Positions 32,982-42,864 of a stretch of DNA of 64,000 bases are shown piece by piece; the first letter of the stretch is position 1; every line of letters starts with the position of its first letter. The DNA lies in assembly GCA_963731125.1 (NCBI GenBank), contig CAVSVP010000007.1:124001-188000 (forward strand), read 5' to 3'. The position numbers and the translations under genes are program-made. This DNA comes from CAVSVP01 sp963731125 (GTDB lineage: Bacteria; Pseudomonadota; Gammaproteobacteria; Competibacterales; Competibacteraceae). The notes beneath the pieces were generated by a model. That model did no database searches, had not been told where the DNA came from, and was given only the letters and a program-made list of their open reading frames with translations.

Positions 32982-35006
32982 TCAGCCTGCCTTGACGGCG
33001 GGGAGCCCAAGCCCAAATTGCTGAATACGTTGAATCTCGTCGCGCAGCCTGGCAGCTTCTTCGAACTCCAGATCTTGAGCATACCGATACATGGCCTGCT
33101 CCAGTTGTTTGATTTTTTTCATTAGCTTGGCCGGTGATTGGTTGGCATACTCTGCTGCCGTCTCTGCCACCTTAGCGTATTGCCGCGCAGAAATGGACGC
33201 ATCAGCATAGACTCCTTCCAAAATATCGGCCACCGCTTTATTCACACTGCGGGGAGTAATACCATGCGCGACGTTATGAGCTTGCTGCTTGGTCCGTCGG
33301 CGCTCGGTTTCGTCGATGGCCCGGCGCATGGAACCGGTCGTTCGTTCTGCATAGAGAATGGCCCTGCCGTGCACGTTGCGGGCAGCTCGGCCAATGGTCT
33401 GAATCAATGAGCGATCAGAGCGCAGAAATCCCTCTTTGTCGGCATCTAGCACTGCCACTAGGGACACTTCCGGGATATCTAATCCTTCCCGTAGCAGATT
33501 GATGCCCACTAGCACATCAAATTTTCCCAGACGCAGATCGCGAATAATTTCCACTCGCTCCACGGTATCGATGTCCGAGTGCAGATAGCGCACTCTTACC
33601 TCATGTTCGCTAAGATACTCGGTCAGATCCTCAGCCATGCGTTTGGTTAAAGTTGTGACTAGCACCCGTTCGTCAGCGGCCGCCCGAGCGTGAATCTCCG
33701 ATAAGAGATCGTCTACCTGGGTAATGGCAGGACGTATTTCCACTTCAGGATCGACCAGACCGGTAGGACGCACGACTTGATCAACGATCGCACCGGATTT
33801 TTCAGCCTCATAGGAGCCTGGTGTTGCTGAGACAAAGATAGTTTGAAAAGCCAGGCGTTCAAATTCATCGAACCGCAGAGGGCGGTTGTCCAGGGCGGAG
33901 GGTAGCCGAAATCCATATTCTACTAGGGTTTCCTTACGGGAGCGGTCACCCCGGTACATGCCTCCTAATTGTGGCACGGTTACATGGCTTTCATCGATGA
34001 AGAGCAGAGTATTGGGAGGTAGATAGTCGAGCAGCGTAGGCGGTGGTTCGCCGGCCACTCGTCCGGATAAATGCCTGGAGTAGTTTTCGATGCCGCTACA
34101 ATAACCCAACTCTAGGAGCATCTCCAGATCAAAACGGGTGCGCTGTTCTAGGCGCTGGGCCTCCAGCAGCTTGTGCTGCGCGTATAGTTCCGCCAGCCGA
34201 TCCTGCAACTCTACCTTGATTTTATCGATGGCTGACAAAAGCGTTTCCCGGGGTGTCACGTAATGGGTTTTTGGATAGATAGTCAGCCGCGGCACCTTGC
34301 GCAGCACCTGGCCGGTTAAAGGGTCAAAATAACTAAGCGCTTCGATTTCATCGTCAAACATTTCCACCCGTACCGCCTCCCGCCCAGACTCCGCTGGATG
34401 GATATCAATGATCTCGCCGCGTGCCCGGTAGGTCCCTCGGGTCAGTTCGAGGTCATTTCGGGTATATTGCAGCTCCGCCAAGCGGCGCAAAATGGCCCGC
34501 TGTTCCAACTGCTCACCACGTACCAGGTGCAGCACCATACGTAAGTAGGATTGGGGATCGCCTAAGCCATAGATCGAGGACACGGTGGCCACAACAACGG
34601 TATCAGCACGTTCTAGAATGGCCTTGGTCGCTGATAGCCGCATTTGCTCAATATGCTCATTGACTGAAGCATCCTTTTCGATATAAGTGTCCGAAGCTGC
34701 TACGTAGGCTTCAGGCTGATAGTAATCATAGTAGGAGACAAAATAGTCCACGGCATTGTGCGGAAAAAATTCCCGCATCTCACCATAAAGCTGAGCAGCC
34801 AATGTCTTATTGGGTGCCAGAATTAAAGCCGGGCGCTGTGCCTTCTGAATGACGTTGGCAATAGTAAAGGTTTTGCCACTGCCGGTAACACCCAGCAAGG
34901 TCTGGTGAGACAAACCGTTATCTAAGCCTGTCAGTAACATTTGAATGGCCGCAGGCTGATCTCCCGCGGGCGGAAAGCGGGTACTGAGTTGGAATTTTTT
35001 CATCAT
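32982..35006 (-). CDS. uvrB: UvrABC system protein B
   Basis: The 674-residue helicase-like subunit of nucleotide excision repair loads at damaged DNA with UvrA and recruits UvrC. The Walker A motif is LLGVTGSGKTFTIANV (about residues 38-53), the beta-hairpin region has YYDYYQPEAYVAASDTYIEK, the DEAD-like box is LFIDESHVTVPQ, and the last helicase motif is IQTIGRAARN. The C-terminal UVR motif (KQLEQAMYRYAQDLEFEEAA) is present. It is divergent from the aminotransferase gene, 87 bases away. Confidence 0.98.
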   Translation of the reverse strand: MMKKFQLSTRFPPAGDQPAAIQMLLTGLDNGLSHQTLLGVTGSGKTFTIANVIQKAQRPALILAPNKTLAAQLYGEMREFFPHNAVDYFVSYYDYYQPEAYVAASDTYIEKDASVNEHIEQMRLSATKAILERADTVVVATVSSIYGLGDPQSYLRMVLHLVRGEQLEQRAILRRLAELQYTRNDLELTRGTYRARGEIIDIHPAESGREAVRVEMFDDEIEALSYFDPLTGQVLRKVPRLTIYPKTHYVTPRETLLSAIDKIKVELQDRLAELYAQHKLLEAQRLEQRTRFDLEMLLELGYCSGIENYSRHLSGRVAGEPPPTLLDYLPPNTLLFIDESHVTVPQLGGMYRGDRSRKETLVEYGFRLPSALDNRPLRFDEFERLAFQTIFVSATPGSYEAEKSGAIVDQVVRPTGLVDPEVEIRPAITQVDDLLSEIHARAAADERVLVTTLTKRMAEDLTEYLSEHEVRVRYLHSDIDTVERVEIIRDLRLGKFDVLVGINLLREGLDIPEVSLVAVLDADKEGFLRSDRSLIQTIGRAARNVHGRAILYAERTTGSMRRAIDETERRRTKQQAHNVAHGITPRSVNKAVADILEGVYADASISARQYAKVAETAAEYANQSPAKLMKKIKQLEQAMYRYAQDLEFEEAARLRDEIQRIQQFGLGLPAVKAG

Positions 35007-35093
35007 ATGATTTGGAGTGAGTTAACAAATCAACTATTATTGGAAAGTTGAGTTAACCATTGTGTTCAACTAACTTGAGCGCCAGGAGCCGCT

Positions 35094-36287
35094 GTGAAAC
35101 TCCAACTTGCTGATCGTGTGCAACAGATCAAACCCTCCCCTACTCTAGCTGTCACGGCTAAAGCCAATGAATTGAAAGCTGCCGGTCAGGACATCATTGG
35201 TTTAGGCGCGGGAGAACCTGATTTTGACACTCCTGACTTTATCAAGGAAGCCGCTATCCAGGCGATTCGCAATGGTTTCACCAAGTATACGCCCGTGGGT
35301 GGTACCGCCGGATTAAAAAAAGCTATTATCGCCAAGTTCGAACGGGACAATGGTCTTAGTTACACACCTAAGCAAATTCTAGTCTCCTGCGGTGCTAAAC
35401 AAAGTATTTACAACTTGCTACAGGCCCTGTTGAGCAAAGGCGACGAGGCTATTATCCTGGCCCCCTACTGGGTTTCCTACCCGGACATGGTACTGCTGGC
35501 CGAAGCCAATCCGGTCATTATCGAGGCCGGCCTAACGCAGCATTTTAAGATCAAACCGGAACAGCTGGCGGCAGCTATCACTCCACGTACCCGGCTGGTT
35601 ATTCTCAACAGTCCTTCCAACCCCACCGGTATAGCCTATACCCGCGCCGAACTGGCAGGGTTGGGCGAGGTGCTGCGCCAGCACCCGGACATTGTCATTG
35701 CTACCGACGATATTTACGAACATATCCAATGGGTCGAAGAACCGTTTAGCAATATCGCCATGGTCTGCCCGGATTTGTATGACCGTACTGTGGTGATCAA
35801 TGGCGTTTCCAAAGCTTATTCCATGACCGGCTGGCGGATTGGCTACTGTGGTGGTCCTGTCGGGCTGATTGCAGCCATGACCAATATTCAATCCCAGAGC
35901 ACTTCCAACCCCACTTCTATTTCCCAGGTCGCATCCCAGACGGCGTTAGAAGGGAACCAGAACTGCATTGATCCTATGGTCAAAGCTTTTAAGGAACGCC
36001 ACGACTACGTCTATAATACCCTTAGAAGCATGCCGGGTGTAGAGGTGCTACCCGCAGATGGCACCTTTTACTCGTTTCCTAATTTTCAAAACGTCATTTC
36101 GGGTATGGACGGTATCAACAACGACATTCAACTGGCCGAGCATCTGCTCCAGGAGGCTGGTGTGGCTGTGGTGCCTGGTTCCGCTTTCGGTGCCTCTGGC
36201 TGTCTACGGCTTTCCTTCGCCACCAGCATGGAGAATCTGGTCAATGCCCTAAAACGTATCCGCCAGGCTCTACAAGCGGTAAAATGA
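35094..36287 (+). CDS. Class I aspartate aminotransferase
   Basis: The 397-residue PLP enzyme has the fold-type I pattern of the I-gamma aspartate aminotransferases: GLGAGEPDFDTPDFI, YTPVGGTAGLKKAI, NSPSNPTGIAYT, the PLP Lys in INGVSKAYSMTGWRIGYCGG (about residue 240), and Arg in CLRLSFATS. It exchanges amino groups between aspartate and 2-oxoglutarate and may accept prephenate or aromatic substrates. The start is GTG. It is commonly next to uvrB in gammaproteobacteria. It ends 138 bases before tRNA-Asn. Confidence 0.95.
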   Translation: MKLQLADRVQQIKPSPTLAVTAKANELKAAGQDIIGLGAGEPDFDTPDFIKEAAIQAIRNGFTKYTPVGGTAGLKKAIIAKFERDNGLSYTPKQILVSCGAKQSIYNLLQALLSKGDEAIILAPYWVSYPDMVLLAEANPVIIEAGLTQHFKIKPEQLAAAITPRTRLVILNSPSNPTGIAYTRAELAGLGEVLRQHPDIVIATDDIYEHIQWVEEPFSNIAMVCPDLYDRTVVINGVSKAYSMTGWRIGYCGGPVGLIAAMTNIQSQSTSNPTSISQVASQTALEGNQNCIDPMVKAFKERHDYVYNTLRSMPGVEVLPADGTFYSFPNFQNVISGMDGINNDIQLAEHLLQEAGVAVVPGSAFGASGCLRLSFATSMENLVNALKRIRQALQAVK

Positions 36288-36425
36288 GTTTATAGCCAGA
36301 AGCGCACGACTGTTCGGAGTGGCAATAGAGAATCAGTTTTGAGCAGGTGAATAAAAATGGTAAAAAAACGTTGCAGGAGGTTGACACCGTAGCCAGTAAC
36401 TTGTAGCATTCGCAGCTTTATCTAA

Positions 36426-36501
<76 letters not shown>

Positions 36502-36717
36502 AATTAGATTTCACAAAGTCAAGCGGTTAATACTTCATGTACCAGCCGCTGTTGTTTTTAGCTGAACAGCCCGATATGCTCAGCTTCTTACAGCTGTTTT
36601 AAGCGCTCGATCATTTACGGCATTCTGATACCACGGTGATAAAAGGCCAAAGCCCGCCTGCGGGCGACAAAAGAATCGCTCCAAGGCAATGGCTCAGCCG
36701 GGGTACAGTGCTGTAAT

Positions 36718-37292
36718 GCCGCCGCGTAGCGTTCCGCTTCATCCCATTCGCTGCTGGCCAGCACGCGTTTCTGAAAATCCGTGAGCGGGCCACCCAAGCC
36801 CTGACCGAGCTCTTCGCACAGGTGGGCCAGACAGTCTGGCACACCTACCGTGCTCCCACCAAGGCCGCCTTTGCCCAACGCCTGCACCGGTTGCGCGAGT
36901 GGGCCGAAGCGACGCTCCCCGCGTCACCGATGAAACATCATACCCTCGCTCTGTGTGACAAGCGGGCACAGTTGTTTAGCCGTAGCTATAACCATCCACG
37001 AGCGCATCGGACCAGCAATCTGGTAGACCGATGGATGCGATTTCTCGATCGAGCCTGTTTCAACGCGCAGTATTTCCGCGGTACGGTGGTCTCCGCTGAG
37101 TTACGGGTGCGCGCGCTGGCGTTGTTGTGGAACTTCTGTCCTTCGTCGCCCGGTACCGTCAAGAAATACCACGGGCAACGCTGTCCGGCCGAACGGCTCA
37201 ATGGCAAACGGTATACAGACAACGGGTTGGAGAACTTGCTCGTCTCAGGTTCCATGAATGGTCTGAGACACCATCAACAGAATCCGTTATAG
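36718..37292 (+). pseudogene. Transposase-like protein, C-terminal remnant
   Basis: An open frame without a proper start reads FLKIRERATQALTELFAQVG, TVWHTYRAPTKAAFAQRLH, NHPRAHRTSNLVDRWMRFLD, CPAERLNGKRYTDNGLENLL and ends normally. The pattern (NHPxxHRTSNxxDR...LW-F-P-SP...RLN-xRY...NLL-S) is that of C-terminal ends of a large, poorly named transposase family. The N-terminal catalytic part is missing, so it is a remnant. It lies 217 bases after tRNA-Asn. The following 190 bases (37293-37485) hold no recognisable gene. Confidence 0.65.
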
Positions 37293-37485
37293 AGAGCAAG
37301 GGTTTTACCGTGGAGATGGTGGAAACCGATACCAGGACGTGAATTAATAACGATAGGTATGATCCTGAAAGGGAGATAACCTAGAGCCTAAGGTTGAAGG
37401 CAAGTTTTGCTGACACGCGGAAGAAAGCACCTCCCATGCACGGTGAATACACCAGTGCATCACCGCATCGACATCGGTGGCTCAG

Positions 37486-37833
37486 CTACTCATCTTTCAA
37501 TATGCGCCGCCGTTCTTCAAATTCCGCTTTATCAATCTCGCCACGGGCAAAGCGTTCTTTGAGAATGTCCAGGGGAGTTTTGATGCCGGGCTCGGCAGCT
37601 GTCTGAGATCGCTGCGAGTCACTACTTTGGAGCCAGCGCATCGCGGCCACGACAAGGGCGACCACCGCCGCTACAAAAAAGATCATCATCAGCAGTCCCA
37701 TGATCATGCCGAACCAGCCGCCATTCCACATCATACCTGGACCGTGATAGAAACCCGGTTGCTGTTGCGCCACTGCGTTTTCTAAAAAGAAAATCGGCAG
37801 TGAACTTAGGATTAGTGCTATTGGCTTCATCAT
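37486..37833 (-). CDS. SHOCT-domain membrane protein
   Basis: The 115-residue protein has a signal or first membrane segment (IALILSSLPIFFLENAVA), a glycine/methionine-rich loop (GFYHGPGMMWNGGW), a strong transmembrane helix (GMIMGLLMMIFFVAAVVALVVA shortened here) and a C-terminal SHOCT motif: LDILKERFARGEIDKAEFEE. SHOCT is a short oligomerisation motif common at C-termini of membrane proteins. Similar small proteins accompany copper-handling genes, and a copper-type ATPase starts about 570 bases away in the opposite direction. Confidence 0.88.
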   Translation of the reverse strand: MMKPIALILSSLPIFFLENAVAQQQPGFYHGPGMMWNGGWFGMIMGLLMMIFFVAAVVALVVAAMRWLQSSDSQRSQTAAEPGIKTPLDILKERFARGEIDKAEFEERRRILKDE

Positions 37834-38401
37834 CAGACCTCGCTGTGTTGCTATTTACTTCTTGCTGCCGTCGAGAAACATTGCTAAACAGCTCAGCGAA
37901 CGTAGCGCGATTCCGGCTGGATGGCTTCAACTTCGCGGATAAGATTTGCAGGTCATGACAGAAACTTGCGCTAAAGTGAGCTGGGACAACATAAGGTTGC
38001 ATCATCCGGTTTACGGTGCATCTTCTTAAAATATAGTCTGAAAAATGGTTTGCCGGTTCAGCATGACAACGCTATAGACGTTCAGAAAAATAGTTTCCAA
38101 AATCGATTTCATAAGCCTCTGTTTTAATTGGATTCACAGACATAATGATGGGAAATTTAATTTCTGAAAGACTATAGCACCGCCGGCAAACGGTGCGATA
38201 GCGTGGGGTAGTTGGGTAATGTCGGCTTGACCTGTGTGTTACACACAGCCTTGATACTGCGAGGAAATGTTTCCCCGGCCGTGGTTTTGCGAGCATGAAA
38301 AGTTTTGGCAGATGACATTCGAGAATGAGCTATGGCGCAATTGTATGAGTTCTTAACTTATCTAACACTATGATTCCCAAAGACAAAAGAGTTAACAATC
38401 G
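37834..38401. other. Gene-free divergent region
   Basis: About 570 bases between the SHOCT gene and the P-type ATPase contain only weak, unconvincing frames. The region probably holds the two divergent promoters. I did not identify a MerR-type dyad with certainty. The stretch 38180-38300 is moderately GC-rich with partial inverted symmetry around GTGTGTTACACACAG (38236-38250). Confidence 0.45.
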
Positions 38402-40864
38402 ATGAAATCTACTCACAAAGCCCATAACATCCATACCCATCCCGCCGCCAAAACGGCACTTCGGGATCCGGTCTGTGGAATGACGGTGTCGCCGGAAAGC
38501 GAATTTACCCATCGCTACAAGGGCGAGGAGTACTTCTTTTGCAGTGCACATTGCTTGGAGAAATTCAAGGCCACACTGGACCAGTACACGGGCGAAGGGC
38601 CCCAAACCACTGAAGCGGCCAAACCCGCCCCGCAGGGCACTATATACACCTGCCCCATGCATCCGGAGGTGCGCCAGGAGGGGCCGGGCAGTTGTCCCAA
38701 ATGCGGCATGACGCTGGAGCCGGAAGGGATACCCGTGCCGGCCACCAAGACCGAGTACACCTGTCCCATGCACCCAGACGTCGTTCAAGATCATCCGGGC
38801 AATTGCCCCAAGTGTGGCATGGCTCTGGAGCCCCTGACGGTCACTCTGGAAGAGGAAGAAAACCCGGAGCTGAAGGACATGACCCGGCGTTTCTGGATTA
38901 GCGTGGTGTTAACCATTCCTTTGGTGATTATTGCGATGGGAAGGCACATCCCCGGGCTGTCTTTTGACTGGCTAGGTTCGCCCCAAGCACTAAATTGGGT
39001 GGAACTGGTGCTGGCCACCCCGGTGGTGCTCTGGTGCGGATGGCCGTTCTTTGTGCGCGGTTGGCAGTCGGTGGTCAACCGTAGCCTCAATATGTTCACC
39101 CTCATTGGCCTGGGTACCGGCGTTGCTTATCTCTACAGCACTATTGCAGCCCTTTTCCCTGAGATTTTCCCCCCCTCATTCCGCGATACCCACGGTGAGG
39201 TCGCTGTGTATTTTGAAGCCGCCGCGGTCATCGTCACTCTGATATTGATGGGGCAAGTGATGGAACTGCGGGCACGCCATCGTACGGGAGCCGCCATTAA
39301 GGCCCTGTTGGAACTGGCGCCTAAAACCGCCCGGCGGATTAGGCCGGACGGCAGTGACGAGGATGTCCCGCTCGAGCAAGTCCAGCCCGGCGATCGGCTG
39401 CGGGTGCGTCCCGGTGAAAAGGTGCCGGTGGATGGTGCGGTTCTGGAGGGAAAAAGCAGCGTTGATGAAGCCATGGTCACCGGGGAATCGATTCCCGTGG
39501 AAAAAAACCCCGGCGACAACCTCATTGGTGCCACAATAAACGGCACCGGCGGCTTGATTATGGAAGCCCAGCGGGTGGGTGCCGATACCTTATTGTCACA
39601 GATTGTCCAGATGGTGGCCCAGGCCCAGCGCAGCCGCGCACCCATTCAAAAACTGGCCGATCTGGTCGCCGGGTATTTTGTGCCGATTGTCGTTGCCGCC
39701 GCGATTATCACCTTTGTCGTCTGGGCATGGTTTGGACCGGCACCGGCCATGGCCTATGCCATCATCAATGCCGTGGCGGTATTGATCATTGCCTGCCCGT
39801 GTGCGCTGGGTTTGGCGACTCCCATGTCGGTCATGACCGCCACGGGTAAAGGTGCCACGGTGGGTGTGTTGTTTAAAAACGCCGAGGCCATTGAGGTCAT
39901 GCGTCAAATCGATACCCTGGTGGTAGATAAAACCGGCACCCTCACGGAGGGCAAACCCAAGCTGGTCGCGGCGGTGCCCGGTCCCAATCTGGATGAAGCC
40001 ACTCTGCTGAGATTGGCGGCAACCCTGGAACGGGGCAGCGAACATCCCCTGGCCGCCGCGATTGTCAATGGCGCTTTGGAACGCGGTGTCAAACCAAGCA
40101 ATGCCAGCTCCTTTGATTCGATCACCGGTAAAGGCGTGCTGGGGGAAGTGGAAGGTCATCGCGTTGCGTTAGGCAACCGCGCTCTGCTGCAGGAGCTGAA
40201 TATTGATCCCGGTCCGTTGGATGCGGAAGCCGAAAAGCGGCGCGGCGACGGCCAAACCGTGATGTTCGTGACCCTGGACGGCCAAGTGGCAGGCCTGATT
40301 GGTGTGGCCGATCCCATTAAGGAAACTACACCCGATGCTATCCGCGCTCTCCATGAGGAGGGACTGGATATCGTTATGCTAACGGGCGACAGTGAAACCA
40401 CCGCGAAAGCGGTAGCTGGCAAGCTGGGATTAGACAAGGTGATGGCCGGCGTACTGCCGGAGCAGAAGGCGGACAAAGTCAAGGCATTGCAACAGGAAGG
40501 CCGGCAGGTCGCGATGGCCGGTGATGGCGTCAACGATGCTCCCGCTCTCGCCCAGGCCCAGGTGGGCATCGCCATGGGTACCGGCACCGACGTGGCCATG
40601 GAAAGCGCCGGGGTGACGCTGGTGAAGGGCGATTTAAACGGTATTGTCCGTGCCCGGCAACTGAGCCGCGCCACCATGCGCAACATCCGCCAGAATCTGT
40701 TTTTCGCCTTTATCTATAACTCGCTGGGCGTACCCGTCGCCGCCGGGATTCTGTATCCCTGGTTCGGCATTTTGCTCTCGCCGATGATCGCCGCTGCAGC
40801 CATGAGCTTTAGTTCCGTGTCGGTGGTAACCAATGCGCTACGGCTGAATCGGGTTCAGTTGTAA
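38402..40864 (+). CDS. Copper-type P1B ATPase with YHS and metal-binding domains
   Basis: The 820-residue pump has an unusual N-terminus: a YHS domain (RDPVCGMTVSPESEFTHRYK, residues 20-60), then two heavy-metal-binding CPMHP modules (YTCPMHPEVRQEGPGSCPKC and YTCPMHPDVVQDHPGNCPKC), and no classical HMA domain with CxxC. The core follows: eight membrane helices, the TGES loop (VTGESIPVEK), the CPC metal site (IACPCALGLATP, about residue 465), the phosphorylated Asp in DKTGTLTEG (about 509) and GDGVNDAPALAQA. It exports copper or silver from the cytoplasm using ATP. The gene starts 5 bases after a TTAACAATC stretch without an obvious ribosome-binding site. A terminator follows at 40874. Confidence 0.95.
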   Translation: MKSTHKAHNIHTHPAAKTALRDPVCGMTVSPESEFTHRYKGEEYFFCSAHCLEKFKATLDQYTGEGPQTTEAAKPAPQGTIYTCPMHPEVRQEGPGSCPKCGMTLEPEGIPVPATKTEYTCPMHPDVVQDHPGNCPKCGMALEPLTVTLEEEENPELKDMTRRFWISVVLTIPLVIIAMGRHIPGLSFDWLGSPQALNWVELVLATPVVLWCGWPFFVRGWQSVVNRSLNMFTLIGLGTGVAYLYSTIAALFPEIFPPSFRDTHGEVAVYFEAAAVIVTLILMGQVMELRARHRTGAAIKALLELAPKTARRIRPDGSDEDVPLEQVQPGDRLRVRPGEKVPVDGAVLEGKSSVDEAMVTGESIPVEKNPGDNLIGATINGTGGLIMEAQRVGADTLLSQIVQMVAQAQRSRAPIQKLADLVAGYFVPIVVAAAIITFVVWAWFGPAPAMAYAIINAVAVLIIACPCALGLATPMSVMTATGKGATVGVLFKNAEAIEVMRQIDTLVVDKTGTLTEGKPKLVAAVPGPNLDEATLLRLAATLERGSEHPLAAAIVNGALERGVKPSNASSFDSITGKGVLGEVEGHRVALGNRALLQELNIDPGPLDAEAEKRRGDGQTVMFVTLDGQVAGLIGVADPIKETTPDAIRALHEEGLDIVMLTGDSETTAKAVAGKLGLDKVMAGVLPEQKADKVKALQQEGRQVAMAGDGVNDAPALAQAQVGIAMGTGTDVAMESAGVTLVKGDLNGIVRARQLSRATMRNIRQNLFFAFIYNSLGVPVAAGILYPWFGILLSPMIAAAAMSFSSVSVVTNALRLNRVQL

Positions 40865-40873
40865 CAGCGAAGT

Positions 40874-40893
40874 GCCCTGGGTTATCCCAGGGC
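40874..40893 (+). terminator. Intrinsic terminator after the P-type ATPase
   Basis: GCCCTGGG-TTAT-CCCAGGGC is a perfect 8-bp stem with a 4-base loop followed by GTTTATTATT. It lies 9 bases after the ATPase stop, so the ATPase is probably a single-gene transcript separate from the permease. Confidence 0.9.
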
Positions 40894-40930
40894 GTTTATT
40901 ATTAAAAGTATATCAATCTGAAAGCTATCA

Positions 40931-42271
40931 ATGACGGATTCAAAAGACAGATCAGCAACGTATAACAAGGGCAGCTTGACGCTCACCGGTGCCGTGTCGA
41001 TGGGGACGGGCGTGATGATCGGTGCCGGTATCTTTGCCTTGACCGGACAGATAGCGGAATTGGCGAGGGAATGGTTCCCATTGGCATTCCTGGCCGCCGC
41101 AGTGGTCGCAGGTTTCAGCGCCTATTCTTATGTGAAATTGGCCAATGCATGGCCCTCAGCGGGTGGCATTGCCATGTTTTTGAAAAAGGCCTATGGCAAA
41201 ACCATGATGACGGGGGCATGTGCACTACTCATGTATTTCTCGATGGTCATCAACGAAAGCCTCGTAGCCCGCACTTTTGGCACTTACACGCTGCAATTAT
41301 TCGATGTCGCTCAGGATAGCTGGCTTGTCCCAGCGCTTGGTGTCGGACTGCTCATTTTCGCCTTTTTGGTAAACATTCTTAGCAATAAATTCATCCAGAC
41401 ATTTTCATTCTTCATGGCCTTTATCAAGATTGGTGGCCTTGTACTGTTGGCCGCTGGTGGTTTGTGGGCAACGGGTATGACGTTTGAAAGCCTCTCGTTT
41501 CAGCCTTCCGAAACCAGCCTAAGCGGGTTTCTGGGTGCAGTCGCTCTGGGTATTCTAGCTTATAAGGGCTTTACCACCATCACTAACAGCGGTGGAGAAA
41601 TCAAAGATCCGCATAAAAATGTCGGACGAGCCATTATCATTTCTATCAGCCTATGCGTCATACTTTATATGCTGGTGGCCTTAGCAGTGGGCGGCAATCT
41701 GTCTATCGAGGAAATCGTAAAGGCAAAAGATTACTCCTTGGCGGAAGCGGCACGCCCCGCTTATGGCCAGTATGGGCTTTGGTTTACCGTTTGTTTTGCT
41801 ATTATTGCCACCGTCTCCGGCGTAATCGCCAGCGTCTTCGCTGTTTCCCGTATGCTGGCGATGCTGACTGATATGGAACTGGTTCCCCATCGTCATTTCG
41901 GTATGCCTGGAGACATCCAGAAGCACACACTGGTTTATACTATCGTCATTGCCATGCTTCTGACCGTTTTCTTTGACTTAAGCCGCATCGCATCGTTAGG
42001 CGCTATTTTTTATATTATTATGGATATTGCCATCCATTGGGGCGTGTTTAAATATTTACGCAAAGAGATTGAAGTCAACGGCGCAATTCTAATTACGGCA
42101 ATTATTTTGGATGTGGTTGTACTTGGAGCCTTCCTGGTGGTCAAAGTGCAATCAGATATGCTGGTGATCTGGGCAAGTATTATCGGACTTATCATTATTT
42201 TTGTAGGCGAACGTTTATTTATCCGTGCCAACCCCCCAGAAACCGAGAGCAGAACAGATCATCAACAGTAG
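40931..42271 (+). CDS. APC-family amino acid permease
   Basis: The 446-residue protein has about twelve transmembrane helices and the APC-superfamily start GAVSMGTGVMIGAGIFALTG, where the GxGxxIGxGIF motif of helix 1 binds the substrate backbone. LGILAYKGFTTITNSGGEIK (helix 6) and the intervening AFSRML-like segment FAVSRMLAMLTDMELVP also fit. The substrate is not predictable. The tail is hydrophilic (RANPPETESRTDHQQ). It stands between the ATPase terminator and a gene-poor stretch at 42272-42568. Confidence 0.92.
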   Translation: MTDSKDRSATYNKGSLTLTGAVSMGTGVMIGAGIFALTGQIAELAREWFPLAFLAAAVVAGFSAYSYVKLANAWPSAGGIAMFLKKAYGKTMMTGACALLMYFSMVINESLVARTFGTYTLQLFDVAQDSWLVPALGVGLLIFAFLVNILSNKFIQTFSFFMAFIKIGGLVLLAAGGLWATGMTFESLSFQPSETSLSGFLGAVALGILAYKGFTTITNSGGEIKDPHKNVGRAIIISISLCVILYMLVALAVGGNLSIEEIVKAKDYSLAEAARPAYGQYGLWFTVCFAIIATVSGVIASVFAVSRMLAMLTDMELVPHRHFGMPGDIQKHTLVYTIVIAMLLTVFFDLSRIASLGAIFYIIMDIAIHWGVFKYLRKEIEVNGAILITAIILDVVVLGAFLVVKVQSDMLVIWASIIGLIIIFVGERLFIRANPPETESRTDHQQ

Positions 42272-42568
42272 TAGGATACGGTGCCAGACTTAACGCATAA
42301 TTGCGGTAGTGCGCATCACCCAACAGGAAAGCAGCCATTGCCGCTATCCCAAAGCGTTCTTGCTTATCAACAAAGTCCGTTATAAGCAGAAAACGCTACA
42401 CGGTTACCGACGCTGTCGGTCTGGCATGTTGGAATGATGTGTCCGTCTTCCTCCATAGCATGAGTTTTTCTCAAATGAAGACTGAAAATAAGTCATTTGT
42501 TGCGCTGCAATATATTGCTTATCCTGGGCTCTGACAAAGTTCAACAACTTTTGTTGGAGATCTTAACC

Positions 42569-42724
42569 ATGAGCCACTTGATTCTGCCCACCGTGAGTAG
42601 CGTTCCCACGCCCGTCGCCGGAAATGAAACGTCAGTCTTTGCGCTGTTGGTTATGGCGGGTGTTTATATCGGCATTTTTGTCCCCATTTTATGGCAGCAA
42701 TTCAAAGCCGGCAAAGCTGCTTAA
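42569..42724 (+). CDS. Small single-span membrane protein
   Basis: The 51-residue protein MSHLILPTVSSVPTPVAGNE continues into one transmembrane helix (SVFALLVMAGVYIGIFVPIL) and a short basic tail (WQQFKAGKAA). A ribosome-binding site (TTGGAG) lies about 10 bases before the ATG. It is followed by a hairpin at 42747-42775. No family was recognised. The ATG choice is supported by the ribosome-binding site; the frame is open 72 bases further upstream. Confidence 0.65.
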   Translation: MSHLILPTVSSVPTPVAGNETSVFALLVMAGVYIGIFVPILWQQFKAGKAA

Positions 42725-42746
42725 AAAAGCTGCAACATAACCAAAA

Positions 42747-42775
42747 GACCGCTTGTCTAAAAGTGACAGGCGGTC
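42747..42775 (+). terminator. Strong hairpin after the small membrane protein
   Basis: GACCGCTTGTC (42747-42757) pairs with GACAGGCGGTC (42765-42775) with one mismatch and a 7-base loop. There is an A-run before it but no T-run after it, so it may act as a terminator on the minus strand or as an mRNA-stabilising hairpin. Confidence 0.55.
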
Positions 42776-42864
42776 AAGGGGATGAAATCAGAGTTTCAAG
42801 GCAACCCAATGAGTAATAGATAGGCCTAGTGATTGACAGACTCCAATGACTCACTCCCGCACCC

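Noticed and set aside
36615..36887. Minus-strand 90-residue frame overlapping the transposase remnant
   Set aside because: The overlapping plus-strand frame carries recognisable transposase sequence; the minus frame is probably its shadow.
38072..38296. Minus-strand 74-residue frame in the ATPase upstream region
   Set aside because: No homology, no ribosome-binding site and unusual composition; more likely chance in the promoter region.
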